The position numbers were made by a program, and so were the translations under genes. The notes under the pieces were generated by a model, which was not told the DNA's origin, ran no database searches, and worked only from the letters and a program-made list of their open reading frames with translations. Below, piece by piece: positions 40,723-49,803 of a stretch of 64,000 nucleotides of DNA; position 1 is the stretch's first letter, and each line of letters opens with the position of its first letter. The DNA comes from Zwartia hollandica. GTDB lineage: Bacteria; Pseudomonadota; Gammaproteobacteria; Burkholderiales; Burkholderiaceae_B. The DNA lies in NCBI RefSeq assembly GCF_019923725.1, contig NZ_JAHXRI010000007.1, positions 1 through 64,000 on the forward strand, given 5' to 3'.

Positions 40723-41428
40723 GACGAGTCAAACATTTCTGCAGAAAGCGCAGCATGTGGGTCGTGCGCCAGATGCCTACCCTAGGCAAAAAGAACGGAT
40801 CATCGGCAGCATTCGCTAGCCCACGGCTCGTGGTCGTTGCATTGGTGTACCCAGCCTCTTTAGCCAACAAGCCATGCTCAGCCGTGAAATCACCATACGG
40901 ATAACAAAAGGCGGTGACCTCGGTTCCGGACTCTTGCGCAAGAATCTCTCGCGAGAGACGAATCTGACGTCGGGCCTCGTCTGGAGCGACCTCTGGGAGA
41001 TGCACATGATCCAGCGTGTGCGAACCAACCTCCTGTCCAGCAGCTGCCCACGTGCGCACTTCTGTCAGGGACATCAGTGGCGAGAAGGGTATGTTTTTTT
41101 CTCGGTCCCACACGTTTCCGCCATCAAATTGATTGGCAACAAAATAGTTGGTTGACGTGAACCCTAAATCTGACAGCACGGGCAAGGCGTTTTCAAACAC
41201 ATTACGGAAACCGTCATCGAAGGTAATACCGAAAACCTTGCCCTCACACTCTCCACGCAGATAAGGCGTTAAATCACGCATGCTCAGACCGCGATACCCA
41301 AGTCGCTTCATCCAAGTCATCTGACGCCTGAAGCTCGTGGGGTGCACCGTCAAACCACGGAACTGTGTGCCACGCGGCGCGGGGACAGCGACTTGGTGAT
41401 ACATCAAGATAGGAATAGATTGACTCAT
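40700..41428 (-). CDS. Polysaccharide deacetylase (NodB domain)
   Basis: Carbohydrate esterase 4 protein, 242 aa. NodB motif 1 is ITFDDGF with D71-D72; motif 2 is SHTLDH with H137 and H141 as metal ligands; CYPYGDFT is the later conserved strand. I use ATG 41428 (MSQSIPILMYHQVAVPAPRG), 2 nt after the upstream glycosyltransferase stop; the longer frame overlaps that gene by 90 nt and is unlike the family. No signal peptide is seen, so it may act in the cytoplasm on a nascent glycan. Probable substrate: N-acetylated sugar of LPS core or surface glycan (inference). Confidence 0.87.
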   Translation of the reverse strand: MSQSIPILMYHQVAVPAPRGTQFRGLTVHPTSFRRQMTWMKRLGYRGLSMRDLTPYLRGECEGKVFGITFDDGFRNVFENALPVLSDLGFTSTNYFVANQFDGGNVWDREKNIPFSPLMSLTEVRTWAAAGQEVGSHTLDHVHLPEVAPDEARRQIRLSREILAQESGTEVTAFCYPYGDFTAEHGLLAKEAGYTNATTTSRGLANAADDPFFLPRVGIWRTTHMLRFLQKCLTRHEDRRRA

Positions 41429-41430
41429 AC

Positions 41431-42543
41431 TTACCCTACAGACTGTCCGCGATAAGCAGCGAGGGTGAGTCGTGCAAAATCCGCCAGCTGAAAATGCTGC
41501 ACGGCATGTTGCCTCGCACACTGCCCCATTTGCTTGAGAATCTCGGGCTGCTCAAGCACCTTTGCCAAGGTTAGCGCAATTTGCTCAGGCGATCGCGCAG
41601 GCACAATCCAACCAGATTCGTTATCAACGAGATTTTCAGGTAGTCCACCGACGCGGGTCACAAGCACCGGCAGCCCCAGACCCATCAGTTCACGGCACGC
41701 AAAAGACAAAGCTTCTTGATAAGACAGTACAAACCCGATGTCACCGACTGCTAAAACCGAACGGACATCATCAATCAACCCAGGGTAACTGACCTGCGGG
41801 GTCATCCCTAAGGACTCTACACGTCCGAGTTTCTCCGGTCCGGGATGATCCCCTGCGACAACAATATGAAAGCGCTGCCTAAGCGACTCGGGCAATAGCG
41901 CAACGCCCGCAACGAGATCGAGCCAACCTTTTTCGAAATCGGTACCACCCGTGCTGACCAACAACAACTTATCCTGCATCTCTGAACCGAATTGCGCCTG
42001 TCGCAGGGCTAGCTTCTCTTGCGCAGAAACGGGTGAAAAAAAATCCGTATCAATCCCATGTCGAATAGTTCTAACCTCACAACGTTTGTAGGGCGAATCG
42101 AGTACCAAGCCCTTAACAAAATCGCTCACGGCGATGACGCAATCCGTTGCAAAGCGCGCACGCATCCAATGCCCAAAACTTTTTAGCGCATGGTCGTTAT
42201 GCTTCGTGAAGACAATACGCGGACGTGGACGCATGCCGAGCACCGCGAGCATCACCTGCTTGTGATCAGCCGAGCCATTGACATGAATGACATCAAAGCG
42301 CTCGCGCTCAATCAACGCTCGCAATTGTGCCCGAGGCCCAAGCCATGATGAGGGACGTGTCGTGTATGACATGTCGACCATCCTGACGCCTTGGATGCCC
42401 GCTGCATGACGGTACAGTCGACTAGAAGAAGGGGTCGCAACGGTCAGTTCGTGTTGCGCTCCAAGACCAAGCAGCAGATTGACGATGTAGGTGACGTGAC
42501 CGCCCCCGTTACGTCCATGAAAGTTTGTATACAGAACCTTCAT
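41431..42543 (-). CDS. Family 4 glycosyltransferase
   Basis: 370-aa GT-B enzyme. N-terminus MKVLYTNFHGRNGGGHVTYI is the glycine-rich acceptor loop. Middle block VIAVSDFVKGLVLDSPYKRC then IRHGIDTDFFSPV. The donor site contains SYQEALSFACRELMGLGLPV and VTRVGGLPENLVDNESGWIV, normal for GT4. Its start overlaps the GT2 gene stop by 4 nt (ATGA) and the next gene follows after 2 nt. Sugar specificity is unknown. Confidence 0.87.
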   Translation of the reverse strand: MKVLYTNFHGRNGGGHVTYIVNLLLGLGAQHELTVATPSSSRLYRHAAGIQGVRMVDMSYTTRPSSWLGPRAQLRALIERERFDVIHVNGSADHKQVMLAVLGMRPRPRIVFTKHNDHALKSFGHWMRARFATDCVIAVSDFVKGLVLDSPYKRCEVRTIRHGIDTDFFSPVSAQEKLALRQAQFGSEMQDKLLLVSTGGTDFEKGWLDLVAGVALLPESLRQRFHIVVAGDHPGPEKLGRVESLGMTPQVSYPGLIDDVRSVLAVGDIGFVLSYQEALSFACRELMGLGLPVLVTRVGGLPENLVDNESGWIVPARSPEQIALTLAKVLEQPEILKQMGQCARQHAVQHFQLADFARLTLAAYRGQSVG

Positions 42544-43358
42544 GGCTTGCGGTCTTTGTCCTGCTCAGATTGGTCCTTGGCTTCCGCCAAAAACATCAAC
42601 TTGGAGTACCGCAGAAAATTACCCGATGCCGCGGTCACCGCTAGTACAAAGCCATGTCGGCCGTCTAATATGCCGAGTCTTAAAAAATAGATTCGGATAA
42701 ATGTCCACATACTGTGCGCCACAATCTTTGGCAAGCCTGCGCGCTTACCCTTTGCAAACATCATTTTTGCAGCTTCGCCTGAATAGCGATTGACCTTATC
42801 GATTAAAGAGTCAAGCGTAGGGTGCGGGTAATGCAAGAGGTGCGATCTCAGGTGACCCGTCTTGCCTTGTGACAGCGACACGCTCTCGTGCACCAGTACG
42901 TCATTAAACGTTCCAGAATCCCGTCTGAATAGCCTTAACACCGGGTCTGGCCACCAACCACTGTGCCGGATCGGCTTGCCGCAGAACTCAGACAGGCGAT
43001 TCACCTCGTAACCAGAGCACTTTGGTGCCTGAAGCGTAGCAATGATCTCGTCGCGCAACGCTGGTGTGACGCGTTCGTCCGCATCAATCGAAAACACCCA
43101 TTCCTTGGTCGCCAGCGCCAACACTCGATTTTTTTGGATTCCGAAACCTGGCCAGTCAGATGACTGATGCACTTGTGCGCCAGCGTGACGCGCGAGCTCT
43201 ACCGTGCCGTCGGTACTACCCGAGTCCAGCACAATGATTTCGTCAGCGAATGCGACCGAAGCGAGGCAATCTGCAATATTTGCAGCCTCGTTCTTGGTGA
43301 TAACAATCACCGAGAGACCCAAACCTAAGCTCGAAACTTGCGTTTCCATGACCGCCAT
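42540..43358 (-). CDS. Family 2 glycosyltransferase, LPS core WaaE/KdtX-like
   Basis: 272-aa GT-A enzyme. LSVIVITKNEAANIADCLAS begins the nucleotide-binding fold. EIIVLDSGSTDGTVELA and WVFSIDADERV (DxD) are present, followed by HSGWWPDPVLRLFRR, characteristic of the WaaE/KdtX group of beta-1,4-glucosyltransferases of the LPS core. A hydrophobic membrane-associated segment lies near residues 215-255. It overlaps the upstream deacetylase by 34 nt if started at ATG 43358; ATG 43349 is a second candidate. Neither has a convincing SD, so translation probably depends on coupling. Confidence 0.87.
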   Translation of the reverse strand: MAVMETQVSSLGLGLSVIVITKNEAANIADCLASVAFADEIIVLDSGSTDGTVELARHAGAQVHQSSDWPGFGIQKNRVLALATKEWVFSIDADERVTPALRDEIIATLQAPKCSGYEVNRLSEFCGKPIRHSGWWPDPVLRLFRRDSGTFNDVLVHESVSLSQGKTGHLRSHLLHYPHPTLDSLIDKVNRYSGEAAKMMFAKGKRAGLPKIVAHSMWTFIRIYFLRLGILDGRHGFVLAVTAASGNFLRYSKLMFLAEAKDQSEQDKDRKP

Positions 43359-44170
43359 TTATTGTAGAGTGGCCCAACTACCGGATGCGCCGCAGTCCAG
43401 ACGCGCTGTAAGAACCAACGTGCGCTGCGATTTTTTACTGCAAAGCGGTAAATATGAGCTGGGTCCGATGCGCACAGGTTTTGTCCGTACGCTTGGGTCG
43501 TATACAGATACTGAAAGCCAAACTCTTGAGCCATGCGCACGTAGTCCTCGGCAAAATAACCTTGCGGCCAGCAAAAATGCTCAGAGACTTCACCAAGGTG
43601 CGCCTTCAACAAGGCCCGCGACGCCTCGAATTCTTTACGCATATGCGCCAGGCATTCATCCCGCGTTTTTGAGACCTGATCCCAGCGTGTATGCGTGTGG
43701 GTATGGCTGTGAAATTCAAAAGTCCCCGCCTCACGCATTGCCTGCACTTCACTCCAGCGCAACATAGCGGAATCGGTCGAGCCCGCAGCCCATAAGGCTC
43801 GACACTCAAGGTGGCTGGGCAAACGTGGTAACGGATTGTCACTTTGTTCGGCGCAGGGGCGCACGGGTCCCTCGCCAATAAGTCCCGTGACCAAAAAAAT
43901 CGTCGCGTGCAGACCGTATTTTTTTAAGATCGGATGCGCGTAAACCCAGTTGTCTAGGTAGCCGTCATCGAAAGTCAAAAGCACAGACTTTGGCGGTGTT
44001 GGCTTTCCAGCCAAAAAATCAGCAAACTGATTGCACGTAAGCGTTGTGTAGCCCTTCTCTACCAAACCCTTTATTTGGCTTTCGAAGTTTTTCGGTGAGG
44101 TCGTAATGGGCCCTGTCTCTGGAGAGACATGGTGATACATCAACACAGGAACACAATGCGCAGTTTTCAT
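43325..44170 (-). CDS. Polysaccharide deacetylase (NodB domain)
   Basis: 281-aa CE4 family protein. VPVLMYHHVSPETGPITTSP is the usual N-terminal block. LLTFDDGY gives D68-D69, and FEFHSHTHTHTRWDQ is the metal-binding histidine cluster (H154-H160). FCWPQGYFAEDYVRMAQEFG then FQYLYTTQAYG follow. Residues 103-135 form an insertion relative to the first deacetylase of the cluster. No signal peptide is evident. It lies 13 nt after the upstream glycosyltransferase. As with its paralogue, N-deacetylation of a core or surface sugar is the likely job. Confidence 0.87.
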   Translation of the reverse strand: MKTAHCVPVLMYHHVSPETGPITTSPKNFESQIKGLVEKGYTTLTCNQFADFLAGKPTPPKSVLLTFDDGYLDNWVYAHPILKKYGLHATIFLVTGLIGEGPVRPCAEQSDNPLPRLPSHLECRALWAAGSTDSAMLRWSEVQAMREAGTFEFHSHTHTHTRWDQVSKTRDECLAHMRKEFEASRALLKAHLGEVSEHFCWPQGYFAEDYVRMAQEFGFQYLYTTQAYGQNLCASDPAHIYRFAVKNRSARWFLQRVWTAAHPVVGPLYNKWRSWKRKFRA

Positions 44171-44183
44171 ATTCTTTGTATTC

Positions 44184-45302
44184 TTATGCGTGCTCTTGTG
44201 GCGCTAGCTCTGCTAACCAGCGGCGATAAACACGTTCGGTATTACGTGAAAGTGTCTGCGTGTCAAACATACCCTCTGTGTGCACCCGGTCGTAGCCCGC
44301 CTGCCCTAATTTTTTGCGTAGCGCGGGATCATCAATTAACCGTGTGAGCGCCTGGCGAAACGCAATCACATCATCCTTGGGCACCAACAGACCAGTTACA
44401 CCATCAACCAGCATTTCTCCGACACCACCCACATTGGTGCTAACCGAAGCAAGACCATATGCAGCGGCTTCCACAAATACTGTACCACTCGCCTCTTCTT
44501 TCGTGGCTAGGCAAAACAGATCCATCCCAATTAAAAGATTCGGAACATCTTTGCGCATTCCCAACAAATGCGCCTGACTATTAATTCCGAGATCAGCAAT
44601 TTTCTGAACGACTCGCTCATAGGTGGGCGAGCCAGCGCCAACCAGAACTAAATGCAAATTCGGCCGAGCCTTCAATAACGGAGCGATCGCCTCAAGCAAG
44701 ATATCATGCCCTTTGTTCGGTCGCATCACCGCCACGCAGCCTACAACGACATCCGAATCCGACAAGCCCAACTCGGCACGCAATGTGGAGGACTCAGGCA
44801 CTGGCGGCAACGCAATCGGGCTATAAACCGTCTCGATATTCGACGGGGCAACACCCTTGGCAAGAAGCTGCTTTCTGACGTAATCACTGACGGTTGTAAT
44901 TCGATGAGGCAGCCAGGTATAAGACAACAATGAGTTGATCTTGCTCGACAAGTGACGCGTGCGCACAACCAAGGGTGTACCGGCTAGGCGAGCTGCTGGT
45001 GCCGCAATAATCGTGTCTTGGCGACTATGCGTGTTGAGCACATCAAACTTACCTTGTTGCAAAATATGCTTGATGGCAAAGATACCCCGAACAATATTCA
45101 GCGTGCCGTCCATCCCTAAGGTGTGCACGACAAAGCCCTCCTCGCGCAAACGACCTGCTAATTGAGCATCCGGCTGGCAAATTGCCTCGAGGTAGTGACC
45201 TTGATCCCGCATCGCGAGCATTTCTTTAAAAATGCGGTTCTCTTGTCCCCCGAAACTGGTCGCAGCCTCGGAGTGCACGATACGCAACGGCTTGGCGCTC
45301 AT
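44184..45302 (-). CDS. Family 4 glycosyltransferase
   Basis: 372-aa GT-B enzyme, first glycan gene after dnaE. N-terminal RIVHSEAATSFGGQENRIFK; middle TVSDYVRKQLLAKG and VVVGCVAVMRPNKGHDILLE; donor site KEEASGTVFVEAAAYGLASV and STNVGGVGEMLVDGVTGLLV. These are standard GT4 motifs. Its ATG overlaps the dnaE stop by one base (TGATG), giving direct translational coupling to the replicative polymerase gene. Sugar specificity is unknown. Confidence 0.87.
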   Translation of the reverse strand: MSAKPLRIVHSEAATSFGGQENRIFKEMLAMRDQGHYLEAICQPDAQLAGRLREEGFVVHTLGMDGTLNIVRGIFAIKHILQQGKFDVLNTHSRQDTIIAAPAARLAGTPLVVRTRHLSSKINSLLSYTWLPHRITTVSDYVRKQLLAKGVAPSNIETVYSPIALPPVPESSTLRAELGLSDSDVVVGCVAVMRPNKGHDILLEAIAPLLKARPNLHLVLVGAGSPTYERVVQKIADLGINSQAHLLGMRKDVPNLLIGMDLFCLATKEEASGTVFVEAAAYGLASVSTNVGGVGEMLVDGVTGLLVPKDDVIAFRQALTRLIDDPALRKKLGQAGYDRVHTEGMFDTQTLSRNTERVYRRWLAELAPQEHA

Positions 45303-48300
45303 CAGTAAGTGACTTCCACATCAGCAGGTGAGGTCCAGGTGGTCAGCTGCTCGACCAGCGTATCGGAGAGTCGTACTCGCCAGCCCTCACCGAGACGCAA
45401 GGTGCACCGCGCACTGGCGTTTTCGTAGATAACCTCAACGGGCGTACCGGCAAACCCATTCTCGGGCGAGGCACGAAATGGATTTAACACCCGCTTAAGC
45501 ATTGCGGCATCCGCATTGCCATTGAGTCGAATCCGTAGAGACTTGGCCCTCGCCTCTCTTGCAAGCTGCAGATCGTAAATATGTTCAGCAGCAACCCGCA
45601 TACCACCCGAGTACTCATCGTTACTGACTTTGACCTGCAAAATCAGTAATTGATCATCGCGTAGTCTGTTTCGGTGTTGATCGATCAACTCTGAGTAAAC
45701 CGCCACTTCTACCTGTGCACTACCGTCGTCCAAAATAACAAAGAGCATCTTGCCGCGACGCCCCATCATCGTTCGCGTGCCTGCAATGACGCCGGCCACC
45801 CATTGAGGGTCACGCGATGGCTCGATGCGAGACAAGGGTTTACTTACAAAATGTCGCACTTCGTCGCGCCATGCGTCAAACAAGTGCCCACTGAAGAAAT
45901 ACCCAAGCGCGAGTTTCTCTTCGGTCAGACGCGCACGCAAATCCCAAGGAGGACATTGCGCGAGTTCGGTAGCCACGACCTCGTGACTATCATCGCCAAA
46001 AAGCGAAACTTGGTTGGCGCTACGACTGAATTGCTCTGCAGCCTCGAGTGCCGTACCAAGTGAATTGATCAACGCGGCACGATTGGGTTCAATCAGATCA
46101 AAGGCGCCCGCACGAATCAATGCTTCGATACTCCGGCGATTCACGGTGTGGCGATCGACGCGCTGGCAAAAATCAGATAACGACGTGAAGGGAGCCTCTT
46201 TGCGCGCACGCAAGATTTCTTCAACCGCTGCCTGCCCGGTTCCTTTGACAGCACCCATGCCATAGCGAATGGTCCGCGGCGGCTCACCCTTGGCGCTATG
46301 CGCGTCAGCCACGGGTTCGAACCGATAGCCTGAAGCATTCACATCCGGCGGCAACACGGTAATTCCGTTAGCCAGACAGTCGCGCCAGAAAATTTGCACT
46401 TTGCCTGTGTCATCCATGTCAGACGACAAGGTAGCGGCAAAGAACTCTGCAGGGTGATGTGCCTTGAGCCAAGCCGTTTGGTACGCAATCAGCGCATAGG
46501 CCGCAGAGTGCGACTTGTTAAAGCCGTAACCAGCGAACTTCTCCATCAGATCAAAGAGCTTGACGGCGAGCTTGGGGTCATATCCTTTTTTTAGTGCGCC
46601 TTGTTCGAATAGCCCGCGATGCTCGGCCATTTCCTCGGGCTTTTTCTTACCCATCGCCCGTCGTAAGAGATCCGCTCCGCCAAGCGAGTAGCCGCCCACG
46701 ATTTGCGAGATCAGCATCACCTGCTCTTGATACACGATCACACCATAGGTGCTTTTTAGCGTTGACTCAAGATCCGTATGGAAGTAATCAACAGAGGCGC
46801 GACCATGCTTACGATTCACAAAGTCGTCGACCATGCCCGACTCAAGTGGGCCCGGCCGAAACAGCGCAAGCACGGCGACAATGTCTTCAAACGTGTTCGG
46901 GCGCAGCTTTTTCAGCAACTCTTTCATCCCGCGCGACTCGAGCTGAAACACCGCCGTGGTGTTGGCATCGCACAGGATTTGGTAGGTGGCTGGATCGTCA
47001 AGCGGCAAGGACATTAAATCGAAGTCATGCAGCTCGGCGTTAAAGCCGCGCACAAAGCGCACAGCCCAATCCAAAATTGTTAGGTTACGCAAACCAAGGA
47101 AGTCGAACTTAACAAGACCGGCAGCTTCGACATCGTCCTTATCAAACTGCGATACCGCACTGCCTTCTTGACCAGGCTGGCAATACAGCGGGCAAAAGTC
47201 GGTCAGTTTGCCCGGGGCAATCAGCACCCCACCTGCATGCATGCCTACGTTGCGTGTCAAGCCCTCTAGGGGCCGCGCGAGGTCCACGAGCGCACGCACC
47301 TCTTCTTCGCTTTCGTAGCGTTCTTTAAAAGCAGGTTCATCTTTCAGTGCGCGGTCCAAGGTCCAAGGATCGGCTGGATTATGCGGAATCAGCTTGGACA
47401 GACCATCACACAGCAGGTAGGGCATGTCCAGTACGCGTCCGGCGTCACGCACCACCGCTTTCGCACCAAGCGTACCAAAGGTGGCGATCTGGCTGACCGC
47501 CTCGCGACCGTATTTGGTCTTCACATACTCAATCACACGTTCGCGATTGTCCTGGCAAAAATCGATATCGAAGTCAGGCATCGATACGCGCTCTGGATTC
47601 AGAAAGCGCTCAAAGAGCAAGTCGTACCGGATGGGATCTAAATCAGTGATGCCCAGCGAGTAGGCCACCAGCGAGCCCGCACCAGAACCCCGCCCTGGTC
47701 CAACAGGCACCCCATTGCTCTTACCCCAATTAATAAAATCCTGAACGATCAGAAAATACCCAGGGAAACCCATCTTGATGATGGTTTCACATTCAAGGGC
47801 CAAACGCTCGGCATACAAGGGATACGCTTCCTGACGCTTGGCAGCGTCCGGAAACAAGTGCTGCATACGTCGCTCAAGCCCTTGTTCTGATAACTGTACC
47901 AAGTAGTCATCAAGCGACACCCCTTCAGGAGTGGGAAAGTTCGGTAGCCGAGGTTGCCCTAGCTCGAGCGTTAGATTGCAGCGCTGCGCAATAGCCGCCG
48001 CGTTAGCCAGTGCGGAAGGTACATCGCTAAACCGCTCGACCATCTCAGCGCTCGACAGCAAGTACTGGTCGCGCGTGAACCAACGAGGACGACGGGGATT
48101 GGTGAGGATTTCACCCTCAGAGATGCACACCCTCGCCTCATGGGCTTGAAACTCAGTGGGCCCTAGAAACTGAACTGGATGCGTAGCCACGACCGGCAGA
48201 CCGCAATCTGAAGCGAGACTTAGTGCTGCGTGCACATAGGCTTGGTCAGCCTCGGCCTCGGTTCGCTGCAGTTCAATATAAAAGCTATCCGGAAATGTTT

Positions 48301-48799
48301 TTTTCCAGGAAAGTGCCAAAGACTTGGCCAATTCAGGATTTCCGGCTAACAATGCCTGTCCGATATCGCCGCCCCGGGCACCCGACAAGACGATCAGGCC
48401 CTGAACACCCTCAAACCACTCGCGACGCATTTCGGCACGACCGCGATGCGCGTTCTCTAGCCAAGCTCGAGTCAACAGTTCGCATAGGGCTAGGTAACCT
48501 GCCTGGGTTGCGACGAGCAGTAAAATACGGGTTGCTTTGTCGCGGTCGTCGTCGTTGGTGAGCCAAACATCACAGCCCACAACAGGCTTGATGCCTGCAG
48601 ACCGAGCTGCTTTGTAAAATTTGATTAGACCGAAAACATTTGACAGATCCGTCAGCGCGACGCTTGGCTGACCTAACTCTGCCACACGCTCGATCAGATC
48701 CGGTATGCGCACCGTACCGTCCACAACCGAGTATTCGGAGTGAACGCGCAGGTGCACAAAAGGGTGGCTTTGTACAGGAGACTGAGCTTGGGCGTGCAT
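45302..48799 (-). CDS. dnaE: DNA polymerase III alpha subunit
   Basis: Catalytic subunit of the replicative polymerase. The N-terminal PHP domain starts FVHLRVHSEYSVVDG. Catalytic aspartates are in MPDFDIDFCQDNRER (about residue 405). Further conserved blocks: GPGRGSGAGSLVAYSLGITD, TFGTLGAKAVVRDAGRVLDM, FGFNKSHSAAYALIAYQT-like segment GYGFNKSHSAAYALIAYQTA, then the OB-fold region (VAGVIAGTRTMMGRRGKMLF). Length is 1165 aa, normal for the DnaE1 type. A TACAAT sits 6 nt before the ATG on the minus strand. It heads the glycan gene run. Confidence 0.97.
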   Translation of the reverse strand: MHAQAQSPVQSHPFVHLRVHSEYSVVDGTVRIPDLIERVAELGQPSVALTDLSNVFGLIKFYKAARSAGIKPVVGCDVWLTNDDDRDKATRILLLVATQAGYLALCELLTRAWLENAHRGRAEMRREWFEGVQGLIVLSGARGGDIGQALLAGNPELAKSLALSWKKTFPDSFYIELQRTEAEADQAYVHAALSLASDCGLPVVATHPVQFLGPTEFQAHEARVCISEGEILTNPRRPRWFTRDQYLLSSAEMVERFSDVPSALANAAAIAQRCNLTLELGQPRLPNFPTPEGVSLDDYLVQLSEQGLERRMQHLFPDAAKRQEAYPLYAERLALECETIIKMGFPGYFLIVQDFINWGKSNGVPVGPGRGSGAGSLVAYSLGITDLDPIRYDLLFERFLNPERVSMPDFDIDFCQDNRERVIEYVKTKYGREAVSQIATFGTLGAKAVVRDAGRVLDMPYLLCDGLSKLIPHNPADPWTLDRALKDEPAFKERYESEEEVRALVDLARPLEGLTRNVGMHAGGVLIAPGKLTDFCPLYCQPGQEGSAVSQFDKDDVEAAGLVKFDFLGLRNLTILDWAVRFVRGFNAELHDFDLMSLPLDDPATYQILCDANTTAVFQLESRGMKELLKKLRPNTFEDIVAVLALFRPGPLESGMVDDFVNRKHGRASVDYFHTDLESTLKSTYGVIVYQEQVMLISQIVGGYSLGGADLLRRAMGKKKPEEMAEHRGLFEQGALKKGYDPKLAVKLFDLMEKFAGYGFNKSHSAAYALIAYQTAWLKAHHPAEFFAATLSSDMDDTGKVQIFWRDCLANGITVLPPDVNASGYRFEPVADAHSAKGEPPRTIRYGMGAVKGTGQAAVEEILRARKEAPFTSLSDFCQRVDRHTVNRRSIEALIRAGAFDLIEPNRAALINSLGTALEAAEQFSRSANQVSLFGDDSHEVVATELAQCPPWDLRARLTEEKLALGYFFSGHLFDAWRDEVRHFVSKPLSRIEPSRDPQWVAGVIAGTRTMMGRRGKMLFVILDDGSAQVEVAVYSELIDQHRNRLRDDQLLILQVKVSNDEYSGGMRVAAEHIYDLQLAREARAKSLRIRLNGNADAAMLKRVLNPFRASPENGFAGTPVEVIYENASARCTLRLGEGWRVRLSDTLVEQLTTWTSPADVEVTY

Positions 48800-48901
48800 G
48801 TGGTCATTGTACCTTTTTCGGCCTCAATCAAACCGATTTTTATTCGATGATTCTTAGGGTCTAATAGCCCTAGCAGACATAAGCTTTAAATAGGAAAGCG
48901 C

Positions 48902-49801
48902 ATGAAATGGATCGTTTTGACAGGCTGGATTGCATCGATCCTCTTTGCCCACTTTCGAGGCCGCGTGCGCTTGCCGCTGGGACGCCAGTTATTGGATCAC
49001 TCAATCATCTTGGCGCCGATCAATGCGCTCATGGTATTGAATTCGCGGGTACCCACTACACCTTACATCCCAAACGAAACGATGCCGGAGCTCAAGCTGC
49101 TGGAAGACAATTGGGAGGTCATCCGTGATGAGGCGCTGCACCTGAACCACTTACAGCAAATCAAAGCCCCTGAACTACACAACGACATTGGTTTCAACTC
49201 GTTCTTCAAGTACGGCTGGAAGCGCTTTTATTTGAAGTGGTACGACGCGCGCCACCCTTCGGCCGAAACACTTTGCCCAAAAACGGTCGCCCTACTTAAC
49301 CAGATTCCGAGCGTCAAAGCTGCCATGTTTGCCGAATTGCCTCCCGGAGGACAACTCAATCCACACCGCGATCCGTTTGCGGGCTCGCTGCGCTACCACT
49401 TAGGTCTGGCCACACCAAATAACGACTTATGCTACATCGATGTGGATGGTATTCGGCATAGTTGGCGCGACGGCAAAGGCGTTATTTTTGATGAAACCTA
49501 CATACACGACGCCTACAATCACACCTCAGAAAACCGCATCATTTTATTTTGCGATGTAGAACGACCAACGAAATGGGGTTGGGTCACGGCGTTCAATCAT
49601 TGGTTTGGCCGTGTCGCCATGTCGGCTGCGAGCTCCCCCAATGCAGAGAGCGACCAGACAGGTCTGATCAACAAGCTGACCCACTACCATTGGCTGCTAG
49701 ACCAAAAACGCCGCGCCTTTAAAAAGGCGAATCGGACGCTATACAAAGTCACAAAGTTCTCATTAATCGCACTCGCGATTTACCTATTCGTTACCGTATA
49801 A
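48902..49801 (+). CDS. lpxO: Lipid A hydroxylase LpxO (aspartyl/asparaginyl beta-hydroxylase family)
   Basis: Fe(II)/2-oxoglutarate dioxygenase that adds a 2-hydroxyl to a lipid A acyl chain. Iron ligands are H155 and D157 (LNPHRDPF) and H202 (YIHDAYNHT); arginine R212 (ENRIIL) would bind 2-oxoglutarate. Membrane segments lie at residues about 3-18 and at the extreme C-terminus (LIALAIYLFVTV), as expected for LpxO. Length is 299 aa, typical. AGGAAAGCGC precedes the ATG. It is divergent from dnaE and its stop lies 2 bp from the convergent hrpA stop. Confidence 0.93.
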   Translation: MKWIVLTGWIASILFAHFRGRVRLPLGRQLLDHSIILAPINALMVLNSRVPTTPYIPNETMPELKLLEDNWEVIRDEALHLNHLQQIKAPELHNDIGFNSFFKYGWKRFYLKWYDARHPSAETLCPKTVALLNQIPSVKAAMFAELPPGGQLNPHRDPFAGSLRYHLGLATPNNDLCYIDVDGIRHSWRDGKGVIFDETYIHDAYNHTSENRIILFCDVERPTKWGWVTAFNHWFGRVAMSAASSPNAESDQTGLINKLTHYHWLLDQKRRAFKKANRTLYKVTKFSLIALAIYLFVTV

Positions 49802-49803
49802 AG

